A stretch of 64,000 nucleotides of DNA, taken from contig JAZNGG010000029.1 in assembly GCA_045576355.1 (NCBI GenBank), forward strand, positions 1 through 64,000. The letters run 5' to 3'. Shown piece by piece: positions 1-8,320 of the stretch. A program made the position numbers and the translations under genes. Source of the stretch: Liminaster sp045576355 (lineage in GTDB: Bacteria > Bacteroidota > Bacteroidia > Bacteroidales > UBA3663). A model generated the notes under the pieces. That model was not told where the DNA came from. It made no database searches and saw only the letters and a list, made by a program, of their open reading frames with translations. Numbering within the stretch: position 1 is the stretch's first letter; each line of letters opens with the position of its first letter.

Positions 1-153
1 ACCTTTGGCATCCCACATTGTTTTCGCGATGGTTAGTTCGCAACTGAATTGAGCCACTGAACCATTGATTGTAACTCGTCCCATAATCGGGACAATACCG
101 TTTTTCTCCTTACTTCCGTTCACGTAGAACAGCACCTTAAATGTACTTCGCAT
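1..153 (-). CDS. Tyrosine recombinase/integrase, N-terminal part only (runs off window)
   Basis: Reading the minus strand from an ATG at 153 gives 51 residues, MRSTFKVLFYVNGSKEKNGI onward, with no stop before the window edge. The pattern (short basic start, a VPIMGRVTINGS-like strand, AQFSCELTI, then MWDAKG) matches the arm-type DNA-binding domain at the N-terminus of site-specific integrases of Bacteroidales mobile elements. That domain binds arm sites during integration and excision; the catalytic domain would lie outside the window. The divergent genes to the right are accessory in character, which suggests the window begins inside or at the edge of an integrated element. The reading is too short to name a subfamily. 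Confidence 0.72.
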   Translation of the reverse strand, partial: MRSTFKVLFYVNGSKEKNGIVPIMGRVTINGSVAQFSCELTIAKTMWDAKG

Positions 154-355
154 AATCCAATTCTTTTTGGTTACAAAATTAGTTATCAGCGAGTTGTACA
201 TTGTTATGCAGAATATGGCAGAGAGTAGAAATAAACTCCAACGACCTATAACCTTACCTCATTATCGGGTAATGATTTGAAAACCGTCCGCCCTCATTAC
301 CTTTCATTTCCTTGCACTTTCGCATCGGCGAGGCTTTCATCAAAAGTCCTCATAA

Positions 356-733
356 GTCATTGAACACCAGTGCCGCCATCATTATTTTCCCTCATTCGTT
401 AGATTTTTCCAGAGATATTCAAATAATTTGGATTGGAAAGAATACGAAATCAATGAATTTAGAATCCCCAATCTATCAGATTACGATATAAAATTCTTGA
501 ATCAATTATATGACAGATATCTAACTGATATAGAGAATAATGCTAATGTTAGAATTTGTAGAGGCACATCCAGTTACAATGTGTCAAGTTTTAAAGAATA
601 CAAAATTGGACGCTCAAAGGTAATAATTGATGAGATAGACGATTATATCGGACCACTCTATGGATTGACCTCAGAAGAAATAGAATTTATTAAGAATTAT
701 GAAATAGAATTTAGGGTATCTGAAGATGAATAA
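356..733 (+). pseudogene. C-terminal remnant of a DNA methylase / type IIG-like restriction protein
   Basis: The open frame begins after a TAA at 353-355 and has no ATG; a TTG at 428 is the only plausible initiator, giving about 101 residues. The C-terminal part (IIDEIDDYIGPLYGLTSEEI then FIKNYEIEFR) resembles the last residues of Eco57I/TaqI-class methylase or type IIG proteins, which end with a 'LYGLTxEEIxxI' helix. Nothing of the SAM-binding or catalytic domains precedes it, so I read it as a tail left after a deletion or insertion. It is A+T-rich like the gene downstream. A short standalone hypothetical gene starting at TTG 428 is the alternative. Confidence 0.45.
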
Positions 734-792
734 GATCATCTAACAAAGTATACCCCAGTTCGAGATAATAGATAATTTAATAAAAATAATAA

Positions 793-1383
793 ATGAAGAA
801 TACAAAAACAGCACAATGCCATCTACTAGTTAAAATAGGTAGGAAAGAGGACATGGAGAAACTCATAGAAAAAGGCGAAGTATACATGAATACAACAAGA
901 TATTTTAAAGAACATAAAAATTCTGAAATAGGAGACACTTTCGAAGGAGCATTGCATATAAAAGATGGGAAAGTTTATGAATATAGAGAAAATATTGACA
1001 ATGAGAAACTTTTTTGTATATGGCATATAAACGACAGAGAACCTATCAATGAAGAACTTATTTATAAAGTTTATTATAATGACGAACCATACAAAACAAA
1101 GATCGCTTTGGATTTAAGAAAATTATCTGGATTAACAGACGATGAAGAAGCATATATGGTTGTCATTAATAATGTAAAAGAATTCAACGTTAGATTCAAG
1201 AAAGCATGCAAAGAACTCAATCTTGAGTTTATTGATAATCGTATCGTATCATACTACGATGAATTATCAAAAAAGTCAAATGAAATAATTACGCCTTTTA
1301 TGAAACGCAATAAATATAAAAAACAACAAGAAGTCAGATATCTTGTTCATAAAAGTGATTGTAATCCTATAAAAATCTATTAG
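793..1383 (+). CDS. Hypothetical protein, accessory
   Basis: This 196-residue soluble protein starts at an ATG 59 bp after the methylase relic. It is Lys/Glu/Asn-rich, has no signal peptide or membrane segment, and shows no motif I recognise. The N-terminus contains the phrases EVYMNTTRYFKE and IGDTFEGALHI, and the C-terminus KKQQEVRYLVH; these look like beta-strand-rich folded segments, not low complexity. Base composition is clearly more A+T-rich than the core genes further right, and it sits between an integrase, a methylase relic and a toxin-antitoxin pair, so horizontal acquisition and a defence or element-maintenance role are plausible but unproven. It ends abruptly after NPIKIY and could lack a C-terminal segment. 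Confidence 0.6.
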   Translation: MKNTKTAQCHLLVKIGRKEDMEKLIEKGEVYMNTTRYFKEHKNSEIGDTFEGALHIKDGKVYEYRENIDNEKLFCIWHINDREPINEELIYKVYYNDEPYKTKIALDLRKLSGLTDDEEAYMVVINNVKEFNVRFKKACKELNLEFIDNRIVSYYDELSKKSNEIITPFMKRNKYKKQQEVRYLVHKSDCNPIKIY

Positions 1384-1580
1384 GGTCTTTAAAAGACATC
1401 GCTCATATTTATAATGTCAAAGAAATGTGTATAAATGTAATTGGAACGATTAAATAACTTAGAAGAGATTTTTTAAGACTCATAATAATTAGACAGACGG
1501 TAAACTGCACTCCCTCTTGAAAGCTAATTGGCTTCGCATCGTTAATTCTTCTCTCTTGCGAAAACTTTTTTACCATTTGC

Positions 1581-1611
1581 TTTGTAAAATGTAATAAATG
1601 TATTACATTTG
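1581..1611 (+). promoter_or_regulatory. Promoter plus palindromic operator of the toxin-antitoxin pair
   Basis: TTTG at 1581-1584, exactly 19 bp, then TACATTTG at 1604-1611 match the Bacteroidota vegetative promoter TTTG-N19-TAnnTTTG. Inside it lies a perfect inverted repeat with 9-bp arms, AAATGTAAT (1587-1595) and ATTACATTT (1602-1610), covering the spacer and the -7 box. A repressor bound here would block initiation, as expected for autoregulation by a HigA-type antitoxin. Confidence 0.75.
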
Positions 1612-1615
1612 CAAC

Positions 1616-1945
1616 ATGAGAACTATGATAAGAAGTGCTGAATTCGATGAGTTTTACAACTCGCTACCTGCAAATGTTCAAAACAAGGTGAAATATGCCA
1701 TGAACATTATTGCGGATGTAAAGGTCGTAAATACCAAGTTGGTAAAAAAACTTGTAGATACTGATTTCTATGAGTTACGCATATCGGTAGGTAATGAATA
1801 TAGAGTTATTCTCTTCACCATTGATCACGAGAACTTTATTGAAGCCGAGCAGATACTTCTCTTGAATGGTTTTATGAAGAAGTCCACCAAGGACTATAAG
1901 AAGGAGATACAAAAAGCAGAACAAATTTTAAATAGTTTACAGTAA
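1616..1945 (+). CDS. higB: RelE/HigB-type toxin
   Basis: From the ATG at 1616 the product is 109 residues. It has the RelE/HigB pattern: a short N-terminal strand-helix, a basic helix (TKLVKKL), the core FYELRISVGNEYRVILF and a final strand/helix (LLLNGFMKKSTKDYKKEI). The motif E-x-R-x-x-x-x-x-x-Y-R-x-x-x is typical of this mRNA-interferase fold. A frame-open ATG at 1598 lies inside the promoter and cannot be on the transcript, so 1616 or the next ATG (1625) is the likely start; both lie within a few bases of the predicted transcription start, so the message would be leaderless. Stop and antitoxin start overlap as TAATG. Confidence 0.85.
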   Translation: MRTMIRSAEFDEFYNSLPANVQNKVKYAMNIIADVKVVNTKLVKKLVDTDFYELRISVGNEYRVILFTIDHENFIEAEQILLLNGFMKKSTKDYKKEIQKAEQILNSLQ

Positions 1946-2256
1946 TGAGACCAAAGATTGACATTAACAAGCTCAAACATCTTCCTACTACAGAGGATAT
2001 GTTTGTCGATGAGTACGGAGCAAAGGGTACTGCTTCGCGTGATGAGTTCGATGCGAAGTCTCGTGCCTGGTACTATGCTGAGGTATTGAAAAATGCCCGC
2101 AAATCTGCTGGAATTACTCAACAACAGCTTGCCGATAAGATTGGCAAGAAGCGTGAGTATGTGGCTATGCTTGAAAAAGGTGAAACCGATATGCAACTAT
2201 CTACATTCATTATGATTTCTGAGGCTGTCGGTTTGAAATTCGCTTTGACATACTGA
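1945..2256 (+). CDS. higA: HigA-type antitoxin, XRE-family helix-turn-helix
   Basis: This 103-residue protein overlaps the toxin stop by one base. Residues 1-45 are a linker-like N-terminal part likely to contact the toxin; residues 50-100 form an XRE helix-turn-helix (NARKSAGITQQQLADKIGKK, then VAMLEKGETDMQLSTFI and ISEAVGLK). Toxin-first order with an XRE antitoxin is the HigBA arrangement. It should neutralise the upstream toxin and repress the shared promoter through the palindrome at 1587-1610. No terminator with a clear U-tract follows, but a hairpin lies at 2329-2361. Confidence 0.87.
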   Translation: MRPKIDINKLKHLPTTEDMFVDEYGAKGTASRDEFDAKSRAWYYAEVLKNARKSAGITQQQLADKIGKKREYVAMLEKGETDMQLSTFIMISEAVGLKFALTY

Positions 2257-2328
2257 CAAATAGTTAGAACGTAGGATTTTTGTCTTGTTTCAGTTCATTT
2301 ATTCGGATATCCTCTGCCTACGTCATTT

Positions 2329-2361
2329 CACCTTTGAAATTTTGATGATTTTTCAAAGGTG
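2329..2361. terminator. Hairpin downstream of higA
   Basis: CACCTTTGAAA (2329-2339) pairs with TTTCAAAGGTG (2351-2361), an 11-bp perfect stem with an 11-nt loop, 73 bp after higA. There is no long U-run, so its role as a transcription terminator is uncertain. Confidence 0.4.
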
Positions 2362-2376
2362 AAGATAGCACAACAT

Positions 2377-2431
2377 CATGATTCTTTATCGGTAACTACT
2401 TAAAAAATCATGTTACCGACAGAGAATCGTG
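2377..2431. repeat. Long imperfect inverted repeat
   Basis: CATGATTCTTTATCGGTAAC (2377-2396) is complementary, with two mismatches, to 2412-2431, leaving a 15-nt loop. It lies 16 bp after the higA-side hairpin and has no gene of its own. It could be a terminator-like stem, an element end or a recombination site. Confidence 0.5.
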
Positions 2432-2512
2432 CATTTTCTGTTTTAATAGTCCCTATAGTGACCGGGTCAAAAAATTAAAGAATATGCACTTCAATAAGAC
2501 ACTACAAGACTT

Positions 2513-2549
2513 TTCGGTAATTTGGCGCCATTTTGTTCGGTAATTTGGC
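2513..2549. repeat. Two 14-bp direct repeats, 23-bp period
   Basis: TTCGGTAATTTGGC occurs at 2513-2526 and again at 2536-2549. Repeated subterminal motifs of this kind are found at ends of some insertion sequences (IS21 family, for example), but no transposase is present; a relic of an element end is a guess. Confidence 0.45.
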
Positions 2550-2851
2550 AATGTGTAGCGGTTTCAATTTGTCGGATCTTGGTGATCTGAATATAAAAGA
2601 ATGCCACGTATTTGATTGAATTATTGGATTTTCTATAGTCTTTAGCGCCCATCCATGGTTAATAGTTGTTAAACATAAGGAAGGAAAAGAAAAAAAATAT
2701 ATATTTGTAACGAACTATAGGAGGGTTTTCGCTAAAAATTGAAAAAAAGCAGCCTTGAATCATTCATACATGAGATTTGCACGTTTCCTTTAGTTTCCGG
2801 GGGTGCATCGGTCATGCACCATCATATTCATCTTTTTAATATTGTTATATT

Positions 2852-3547
2852 ATGATTGGAGCTTTAATTTTGTTGTGTCCGCCATTTTTGGCCATTTACT
2901 CGCTCATGATGCGAAACAAAGCTATGAAAAATGGACATCTGGGTTATATCTATAACGGAAAGTTATGGGTGACTTGGCTTGCTGTCATAGATATTTTTGC
3001 TTGTTTATTTCTTATGTTTGGTGCGCCGCTCATCGCCGGACCTGCAGAATATACTCCCGATTGGGAATATATTAAAGTTTTGATTTTCGGACTTATAGAG
3101 TATATCAGTTATGTCTTGGTATCCTATCGTCCTGCCACTGCCGAAGAAATCGAAGAGGCAGAAGCTTCCGGACAGAGTGCCATCAAAATGACAGCAAAGA
3201 CATCTACTTCTATGTTAATGGGTATCCTTGCTTGCGTCGGCGCGGTAATCTGTTCTATCCCCTCACTCATTTACCACGCATTAAATCCGGTTCAGGCAAT
3301 CAAGGTGATCGGAGGTGTGACCTATAAAGTGATCGGCACAGGTTTTTCAGCCGTTATGGGTGGTATCATAGGACTCGGTATCCTGGCGGCACTTGTGGCC
3401 GGAGCATTACTTATAGGCAGTGCACTCATAGCGTTATTTTCAATGCTTATCCTTGGAACGCTTGCCATCATCAAATTTTTCATAAACATGAAAGAGAGTA
3501 AAAAAGATGAGAATGGCTTCATAAAATTTTTCAGAAACAAAGTATAA
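2852..3547 (+). CDS. Hypothetical polytopic membrane protein
   Basis: The 231-residue product has at least five hydrophobic segments: residues 1-20, 39-63, 80-95, 120-138 and 165-210, the last long enough for two helices rich in Gly and Ala. A charged connector (ATAEEIEEAEASGQSA) separates the first three from the rest and the C-terminus is basic and cytosolic-looking. No transporter or enzyme motif is visible. It stands alone: a hairpin at 2802-2820 precedes the start and a strong terminator follows 22 bp after the stop. Function unknown. Confidence 0.7.
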   Translation: MIGALILLCPPFLAIYSLMMRNKAMKNGHLGYIYNGKLWVTWLAVIDIFACLFLMFGAPLIAGPAEYTPDWEYIKVLIFGLIEYISYVLVSYRPATAEEIEEAEASGQSAIKMTAKTSTSMLMGILACVGAVICSIPSLIYHALNPVQAIKVIGGVTYKVIGTGFSAVMGGIIGLGILAALVAGALLIGSALIALFSMLILGTLAIIKFFINMKESKKDENGFIKFFRNKV

Positions 3548-3569
3548 CCCACATACATAATCATTCTTT

Positions 3570-3616
3570 AAGCATCTCAAAATGTTATCCAATGCGCTTT
3601 GAGATGCTTTTTTTAT
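3570..3616 (+). terminator. Intrinsic terminator
   Basis: AAGCATCTCAAA (3570-3581) pairs with TTTGAGATGCTT (3598-3609), followed immediately by a T-run. It ends the membrane protein transcript. Confidence 0.85.
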
Positions 3617-3785
3617 AGAATAATTATTAACCCAATTGGATATTAATCCGCCAAGACACACTCTTTTAATTCTATTTAGTTGTTTACCTATTCTATTTTA
3701 TGGAGATCCTGAAAACCACAGACTTACAAACAAAAAAAAATCATCATGTTCGCTATAATAAAGATTAAGTCTTATTTGAACGATT

Positions 3786-3929
3786 TGCACGACGCCGCCG
3801 TGTAACATGCACGACGCTGCCGTGTGACGTGCACGACGCCGCCGTGTGACGTGCATGACGCCGCCGTGTGACATGAATGACGCCGCCGTGTGATATAAGC
3901 TGCGCCGCCGTGTGATATAAACTGCGCAG
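3786..3929. repeat. 22-bp tandem repeat array, six units plus a partial
   Basis: Six head-to-tail units of 22 bp begin at 3786, 3808, 3830, 3852, 3874 and 3896, with a partial seventh to 3929. Each contains the core CGCCGCCGTGT followed by GA or AA. Units 1-4 are nearly identical; units 5 and 6 drift at their edges. The same unit recurs at 44464-44590. The G+C-rich array sits between a terminator and the end of the gldN operon. The period equals two helical turns, which would place any bound protein on one face. Confidence 0.85.
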
Positions 3930-4098
3930 GGATGGCTAATGGCGATAGCTGTTGGCTGCGCAGGGATGGTTTAGGACTTCGTCCGCTATGGCTGATAGCG
4001 AGGGGTTCTCTTTTTCCTTTCTGCATTCATCTAAGCTCTTTTTTTGTACTCTGTTATCTGTTATCTGTACTCTGTTATCCTTTCACTGGGTCGAAGAG

Positions 4099-4137
4099 AA
4101 AAAACGAGACAGCGCTCAATCTCTTGAACGCTGCCTC
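4099..4137 (-). terminator. Intrinsic terminator of the porP-gldKLMN operon
   Basis: On the minus strand GAGGCAGCGTTC (4137-4126) pairs with GAGCGCTGTCTC (4117-4106), followed by six T. It lies about 30 bp after the gldN stop. Confidence 0.85.
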
Positions 4138-4168
4138 ATTTTTGTGCTTTAATTATATGTGTATTGTT

Positions 4169-5461
4169 TTATCGAGTACGTCTCACGCTACGCGCTGCAC
4201 CGGTTTTCTGAGCTTTTTCCTCAAGGGCTGTCGCCTCTGCTTCTTTTTCTGCATTAGCAGCCTCTACATCCACGGCTTCTTTGGTACGACGATTTCTCTT
4301 GGAAGACGATGTTGCGCTCTTTTTATCAGAGGAAGCAGCTACTCTCGTCGTCCGGGTTTTGGCCTTCTTAGCCACCGGTTCCGGTTCTACAGGCTCCTTA
4401 ACCCAAATGCTGTCTCCAAAACCTCTCAACTCTGCCTCAAGTTTCTGTCGAGCCATCTTGAGCGAGTCAGCATTAGGATATTGCTGCATGAGGGTTTGGC
4501 CTCTCACGTTCTGCACCTTATAGATCTCTCCTGTATATTGCTCCAGGGTAAAGAAATCCTCCATAGTGTAACGAGGAGCATTATTCATGCCGTCACTCAT
4601 GATCAACTGCTTACGCAAGTATGGACGCAAATCTTCATAACGAAGCCAGAACATCGGATATTTGACAGCCTCTCCACCCCAGTCACCGGAACGATGCAGA
4701 ACGGGACAGATCGCCAAGATGCGAGGTGCATATTTGGAGGTGCGATGATCAAACTCCCAACGCTCCTTGATGTAGTAGCTCAACACTTCGTTGCAAGGCA
4801 CATCCGCCTCCTCAATGACAAAGAGCGGCTGACGGTTCTTGCCGGGAGTAGGTTTAACCGTGTAAAGGACCTGGAATTTATCCAACATATCCTTGACCTT
4901 AATGGCATATTTTTCGGTAAACACTTCTCGTCCATCGAGATATTCATAACCTGTCACCTGACCGGATGCCACCAAGTCCATAATCACGCGGAAGAAGTTG
5001 GTCAGTCCGTCCATCGGCTCTTGGGGGTAGTAGAGAGAGGCATTACCTCCTGCCATGACATCAAGTTCACGATAGACTACTCTCTGCCATGAGGACTCCT
5101 TCTCATCACGACGCTGATAAGCATCAAATGCCTGCTGACGCACACTCTTCTCCGATTGTTGAGCTTCAGCCTTGTCTGCTTTACGTTTGCCGACAGCCGG
5201 TCCGGGTGTTCTTTTCATCGGTGCGGGCATAGTCTGTTGGGCTGCCGGAGGTGTTTTTGCACCACCCTTTGCCACAGGCTTGACCGTGTTCTTGTTTGGC
5301 TTGGCTGAGGTCTGAGGCTTACCAGCAGAAGACTGTGAGGCTGACGACGAACTGCGCGGCTGACGACGCACAGAAGTCTGCGCATAAGCTTCGCCACAAA
5401 GCAGTGACAAGACCAGTATGAGAATGGATGCTCTCAGAGACATCTTGATTAACGATTTCAT
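4169..5461 (-). CDS. gldN: Type IX secretion protein GldN/PorN
   Basis: This 430-residue protein has a signal peptide ending near residue 27 (LCGEAYAQ), a Ser/Pro/Lys-rich segment to about 95, a folded core of about 100-345 with the GldN phrases ELDVMAGGNASLYYP, YIKERWEFDHRTSKYAPRI and YPMFWLRYEDLRP, and a long Lys/Arg/Glu-rich C-terminal tail. GldN forms, with lipoprotein GldK, the periplasmic rings of the type IX secretion system. It is the last gene of the cluster, 26 bp after gldM, and a terminator follows. The basic tail of about 80 residues is longer than I would expect for the family core and may be a lineage extension. Confidence 0.93.
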   Translation of the reverse strand: MKSLIKMSLRASILILVLSLLCGEAYAQTSVRRQPRSSSSASQSSAGKPQTSAKPNKNTVKPVAKGGAKTPPAAQQTMPAPMKRTPGPAVGKRKADKAEAQQSEKSVRQQAFDAYQRRDEKESSWQRVVYRELDVMAGGNASLYYPQEPMDGLTNFFRVIMDLVASGQVTGYEYLDGREVFTEKYAIKVKDMLDKFQVLYTVKPTPGKNRQPLFVIEEADVPCNEVLSYYIKERWEFDHRTSKYAPRILAICPVLHRSGDWGGEAVKYPMFWLRYEDLRPYLRKQLIMSDGMNNAPRYTMEDFFTLEQYTGEIYKVQNVRGQTLMQQYPNADSLKMARQKLEAELRGFGDSIWVKEPVEPEPVAKKAKTRTTRVAASSDKKSATSSSKRNRRTKEAVDVEAANAEKEAEATALEEKAQKTGAARSVRRTR

Positions 5462-5487
5462 AGTGTATCAGGATTATAAATATAAGT

Positions 5488-7050
5488 TTAATTGACAATA
5501 ACCTCTATCGGCGACAATGTGCGTTCGATGCCATCCGGTCCGACAGCTTTCACTCGGGTGATAAAGAACTTCTTGCCCTTTTGCAGACGACGCAAAGCAT
5601 CTTTCTGACGCTGGCTGAATTCGGAAGTATTAGAGTCCTCAGGGATGTCGTTACCCATAGAGTCAAATATGTCTATACGGAAAGACTTGACAGTAAATTC
5701 GACATTGAGCAATCCATCATCAATGGCAGCCTTGACTCCTCCGGCTTGCAGCAATGCTGCCTTGCTGATGGGGCGTCCACCTTTAAAGCGCTGCACATTG
5801 CCGGATGCGTCCTTATAAGCAATGTAAGGAGTTGGGTCAGGCAAACGGCGCACGCGGAATGTGCTCTGCGAAACGGTCATCGAGCGGCCATTTTGTGTAG
5901 CTGTCACAGTGATAACAGCATCTTCATCGACTTTAGTCGGCTTAGCCACCCAGCCATTGGCAGTGCGGGTCAGCACCCCATTGGTCATAGAGGCTGAGAC
6001 TTGTGACGATGCGATACCCGGCACAGAGATGCTCAGAGGGTTTTCGATGCCGGCATACATCACATTCATCATCGTATTGGAGACGGTAGCTATCGGCTCT
6101 GACACGAAGTAATCCGTGCTAAATGGCAACTGCTCTTTGGTGCCATCCGGCTTAGAGACCTCCAAATAACCTTCCAGGGTTTGGATACCTTCACGAGTGG
6201 TGACTACCGAATACTTTCCGGCTTCACCCCCTTCGAGGAGTTTTCCGCCGACATAGATAGCCGGTGTCTGTGTGGAGTCTATCGCAGCCATGACGATGTT
6301 GGCCTCATATTGTGATCCACGCATGACGTTGCGAGAATATGGGATGACAAATGCCTCCAACTGATTGACACGGACATCTCCTCGATCGACACTCTGCATC
6401 AGTGACTGGAGCGCCTCACCTTCTGCATTGAGGATGTCTCCCTGCATCTTGGTCAAGATAGTAATCGCAGCAGAGACGGGGATATTCTCAAAAATGGAAG
6501 ACTCCCAGGTACGCCCTGTGGTGATGGCATTCTCAGGCACCTCGGTAGAGAGGTAGTCGATGATAACTTTGCTGTCTGATGAAGGGACATGAGCCACTAA
6601 AGCTTCACGGCACTGATCGACAGACTCACGGAGCGTCTGACCGCCGTGCATCAAAGGAGAGAGCATGACATAATTGACTGCCTCAATGTTCTCTCGGTTT
6701 TTGATGTCGTTTACATCTCCCTCTTCTCCATCAGCCTGGATGACGATCTCGCGTTTGAGAGAGTCGATGAACATATAGAGATCGAGGCTTTGCCGACGAG
6801 CATCCTCAGCACGATTAAACCACTGACCGGCCTTCTCGGGGTTCTGCTCATTGAGTTCGACAAAACTATTATATATTTTTTCATTGCGAGCCTTTACACC
6901 CCGATTGGATGCGTCCAATGCATCCTCGACATGCTTGAAGCCACTCAAAACATCCGAACTGACGTTGAGTGCAACCATGGCCAAGAAGACGATATACATC
7001 AAGTTGATCATCTTCTGACGAGGCGTAAGACGGGAATTAGATGCTGACAT
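5488..7050 (-). CDS. gldM: Type IX secretion/gliding motor protein GldM/PorM
   Basis: The protein has 520 residues with a short cytosolic N-terminus (LTPRQKMINLMY), one transmembrane helix at about 14-34 and a large periplasmic part organised in successive beta/helix domains, the usual length for the family. GldM dimers join the inner-membrane GldL ring to the periplasmic GldK/N ring and pass on proton-motive-force-driven rotation. The first helix carries the LMYIVFLAMVALNVS signature. It is 38 bp after gldL and 26 bp before gldN, in one operon. Confidence 0.95.
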   Translation of the reverse strand: MSASNSRLTPRQKMINLMYIVFLAMVALNVSSDVLSGFKHVEDALDASNRGVKARNEKIYNSFVELNEQNPEKAGQWFNRAEDARRQSLDLYMFIDSLKREIVIQADGEEGDVNDIKNRENIEAVNYVMLSPLMHGGQTLRESVDQCREALVAHVPSSDSKVIIDYLSTEVPENAITTGRTWESSIFENIPVSAAITILTKMQGDILNAEGEALQSLMQSVDRGDVRVNQLEAFVIPYSRNVMRGSQYEANIVMAAIDSTQTPAIYVGGKLLEGGEAGKYSVVTTREGIQTLEGYLEVSKPDGTKEQLPFSTDYFVSEPIATVSNTMMNVMYAGIENPLSISVPGIASSQVSASMTNGVLTRTANGWVAKPTKVDEDAVITVTATQNGRSMTVSQSTFRVRRLPDPTPYIAYKDASGNVQRFKGGRPISKAALLQAGGVKAAIDDGLLNVEFTVKSFRIDIFDSMGNDIPEDSNTSEFSQRQKDALRRLQKGKKFFITRVKAVGPDGIERTLSPIEVIVN

Positions 7051-7088
7051 TTATCTGTTGTGATAAAATTAGGTACTCTAGATGATGA

Positions 7089-8195
7089 TCACTGCTGGGG
7101 GTTGTTGGCATAAGGCTGACCCGGCTGACTCTGATAAGGGGGCTGCTGTGTGCCGGCAAATGTGGGCTGAGCAGCTTGAGCAGTATATCCTGGTGTCTGT
7201 TGCGGATATCCGTTGGCAGCCGGTTGTGCTCCATAGGGAGCTGTCGGACGCGCAAATCCCATATTGACAGTCATCGCCTGCAACATCCGTTCATAGATGC
7301 TGTTGAGTTGAGCCAATGTGCGAGTCATGTGTTCTGTCTCCTGACGGATGCGGAAGCTGTCTTCCGAACCGTTTTCATACATCGCACGGATATTGGCAAG
7401 ACCGGCATTTACTTTATCTATGGTGTCGAGTTGTGAGCTGACGCTCTTCAACTGAATTTCATAAATCGTGTTCAGACCGGAAATATTGCGGCAGAGAGCC
7501 TGCATCTGTTCTGCATAGTTGGCATTGACTCCATCCTCACCTTTCAACGAATTATAAGAGTCGAGCAATGAGCTCTGAGCATCGCTCAATGCAGCTGTGA
7601 CAGCCTGAAGACGAGAAAGCTGGTCACTCATCTCATTGATCTGTCCGACATATTTCTCGGTAGCGCTGTTCAGTTGTTCCTGAGACTCCGGAGAGAGGAC
7701 AGCCGATGCCGCAGCAGAGAGATGTGTACCGGAGGGATATGCACCTCCACCGGCAACGAGCGGATCGCCATCCGTAGAAACGGAAGAGGAGGCAGCAGCA
7801 ACAGCACCACCCAGATTGACCGTACCGCCACCGATGACTGCTCCACCTTCGGGAACGCCTCCGATAATCACCGTTCCTCCGCCACCACCTTGAGGGAATT
7901 GCGGAGCATCAGCCGGATCTGCATCCGGATCATCGAGCACAGGGAAGACATTCTCCCACTTGTAGTCCTTGGCAGGAGCATCAAATGAAGAAAGGAAGAA
8001 GATAATCGCCTCAGTTCCCATACCGAGAATCAGCATGAAGTCAGCCCCTTTCCAGTGGAGCAATTTGAAAAGAGCTCCCAAAATCACGATAGAGGCACCG
8101 ATACTATACGCATAGTTAAAAATCCGCTGACCACGGTCGCCGGAGAACAATCCTTTAAAAGCTGCTACTTTCTTTTTATTGATGATCTTTGCCAT
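7089..8195 (-). CDS. gldL: Type IX secretion/gliding motor protein GldL/PorL
   Basis: Two helices are seen at about 27-47 and 52-72, with Glu62 inside the second (LILGMGTEAIIFF); an intramembrane Glu is the conserved proton-pathway residue of GldL. Residues 95-150 are Gly/Val-rich, 165-300 are helical and probably coiled coil, and 305-368 are Pro/Gln/Tyr-rich. The protein (368 residues) is longer than a minimal GldL because of these low-complexity parts. GldL pentamers surround GldM in the inner membrane as the motor of type IX secretion. A 125-bp gap separates it from gldK, the widest in the cluster. Confidence 0.95.
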   Translation of the reverse strand: MAKIINKKKVAAFKGLFSGDRGQRIFNYAYSIGASIVILGALFKLLHWKGADFMLILGMGTEAIIFFLSSFDAPAKDYKWENVFPVLDDPDADPADAPQFPQGGGGGTVIIGGVPEGGAVIGGGTVNLGGAVAAASSSVSTDGDPLVAGGGAYPSGTHLSAAASAVLSPESQEQLNSATEKYVGQINEMSDQLSRLQAVTAALSDAQSSLLDSYNSLKGEDGVNANYAEQMQALCRNISGLNTIYEIQLKSVSSQLDTIDKVNAGLANIRAMYENGSEDSFRIRQETEHMTRTLAQLNSIYERMLQAMTVNMGFARPTAPYGAQPAANGYPQQTPGYTAQAAQPTFAGTQQPPYQSQPGQPYANNPQQ

Positions 8196-8320
8196 AATGG
8201 TAATATTTTCTGTGATGATGTCCGAATGGCACGGGGATGTCCCGTTTACACATTCGCTGGTAATAAAAATTATCTATATATATATTAATAATGTATATGC
8301 AGAGAGAAATCAAGTGGAGA

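Larger units (their letters stand above)
2257..2851. other. Gene-free accessory gap
   Basis: No open frame with coding character is seen. The gap holds two inverted repeats (2329-2361 and 2377-2431), a pair of 14-bp direct repeats (2513-2549), an isolated TATATTTG box (2700-2707) without a good upstream element, and a 7-bp-arm hairpin GGTGCAT/ATGCACC (2802-2820) about 30 bp before the next gene. Confidence 0.6.

Noticed and set aside
3786..3929. CRISPR-like array
   Set aside because: Units are contiguous without spacers and there are no cas genes.
3932..5092. 386-codon open frame on the plus strand
   Set aside because: It is antisense to gldN and repeat DNA, has no family motifs, and its composition follows the complement of the real gene.
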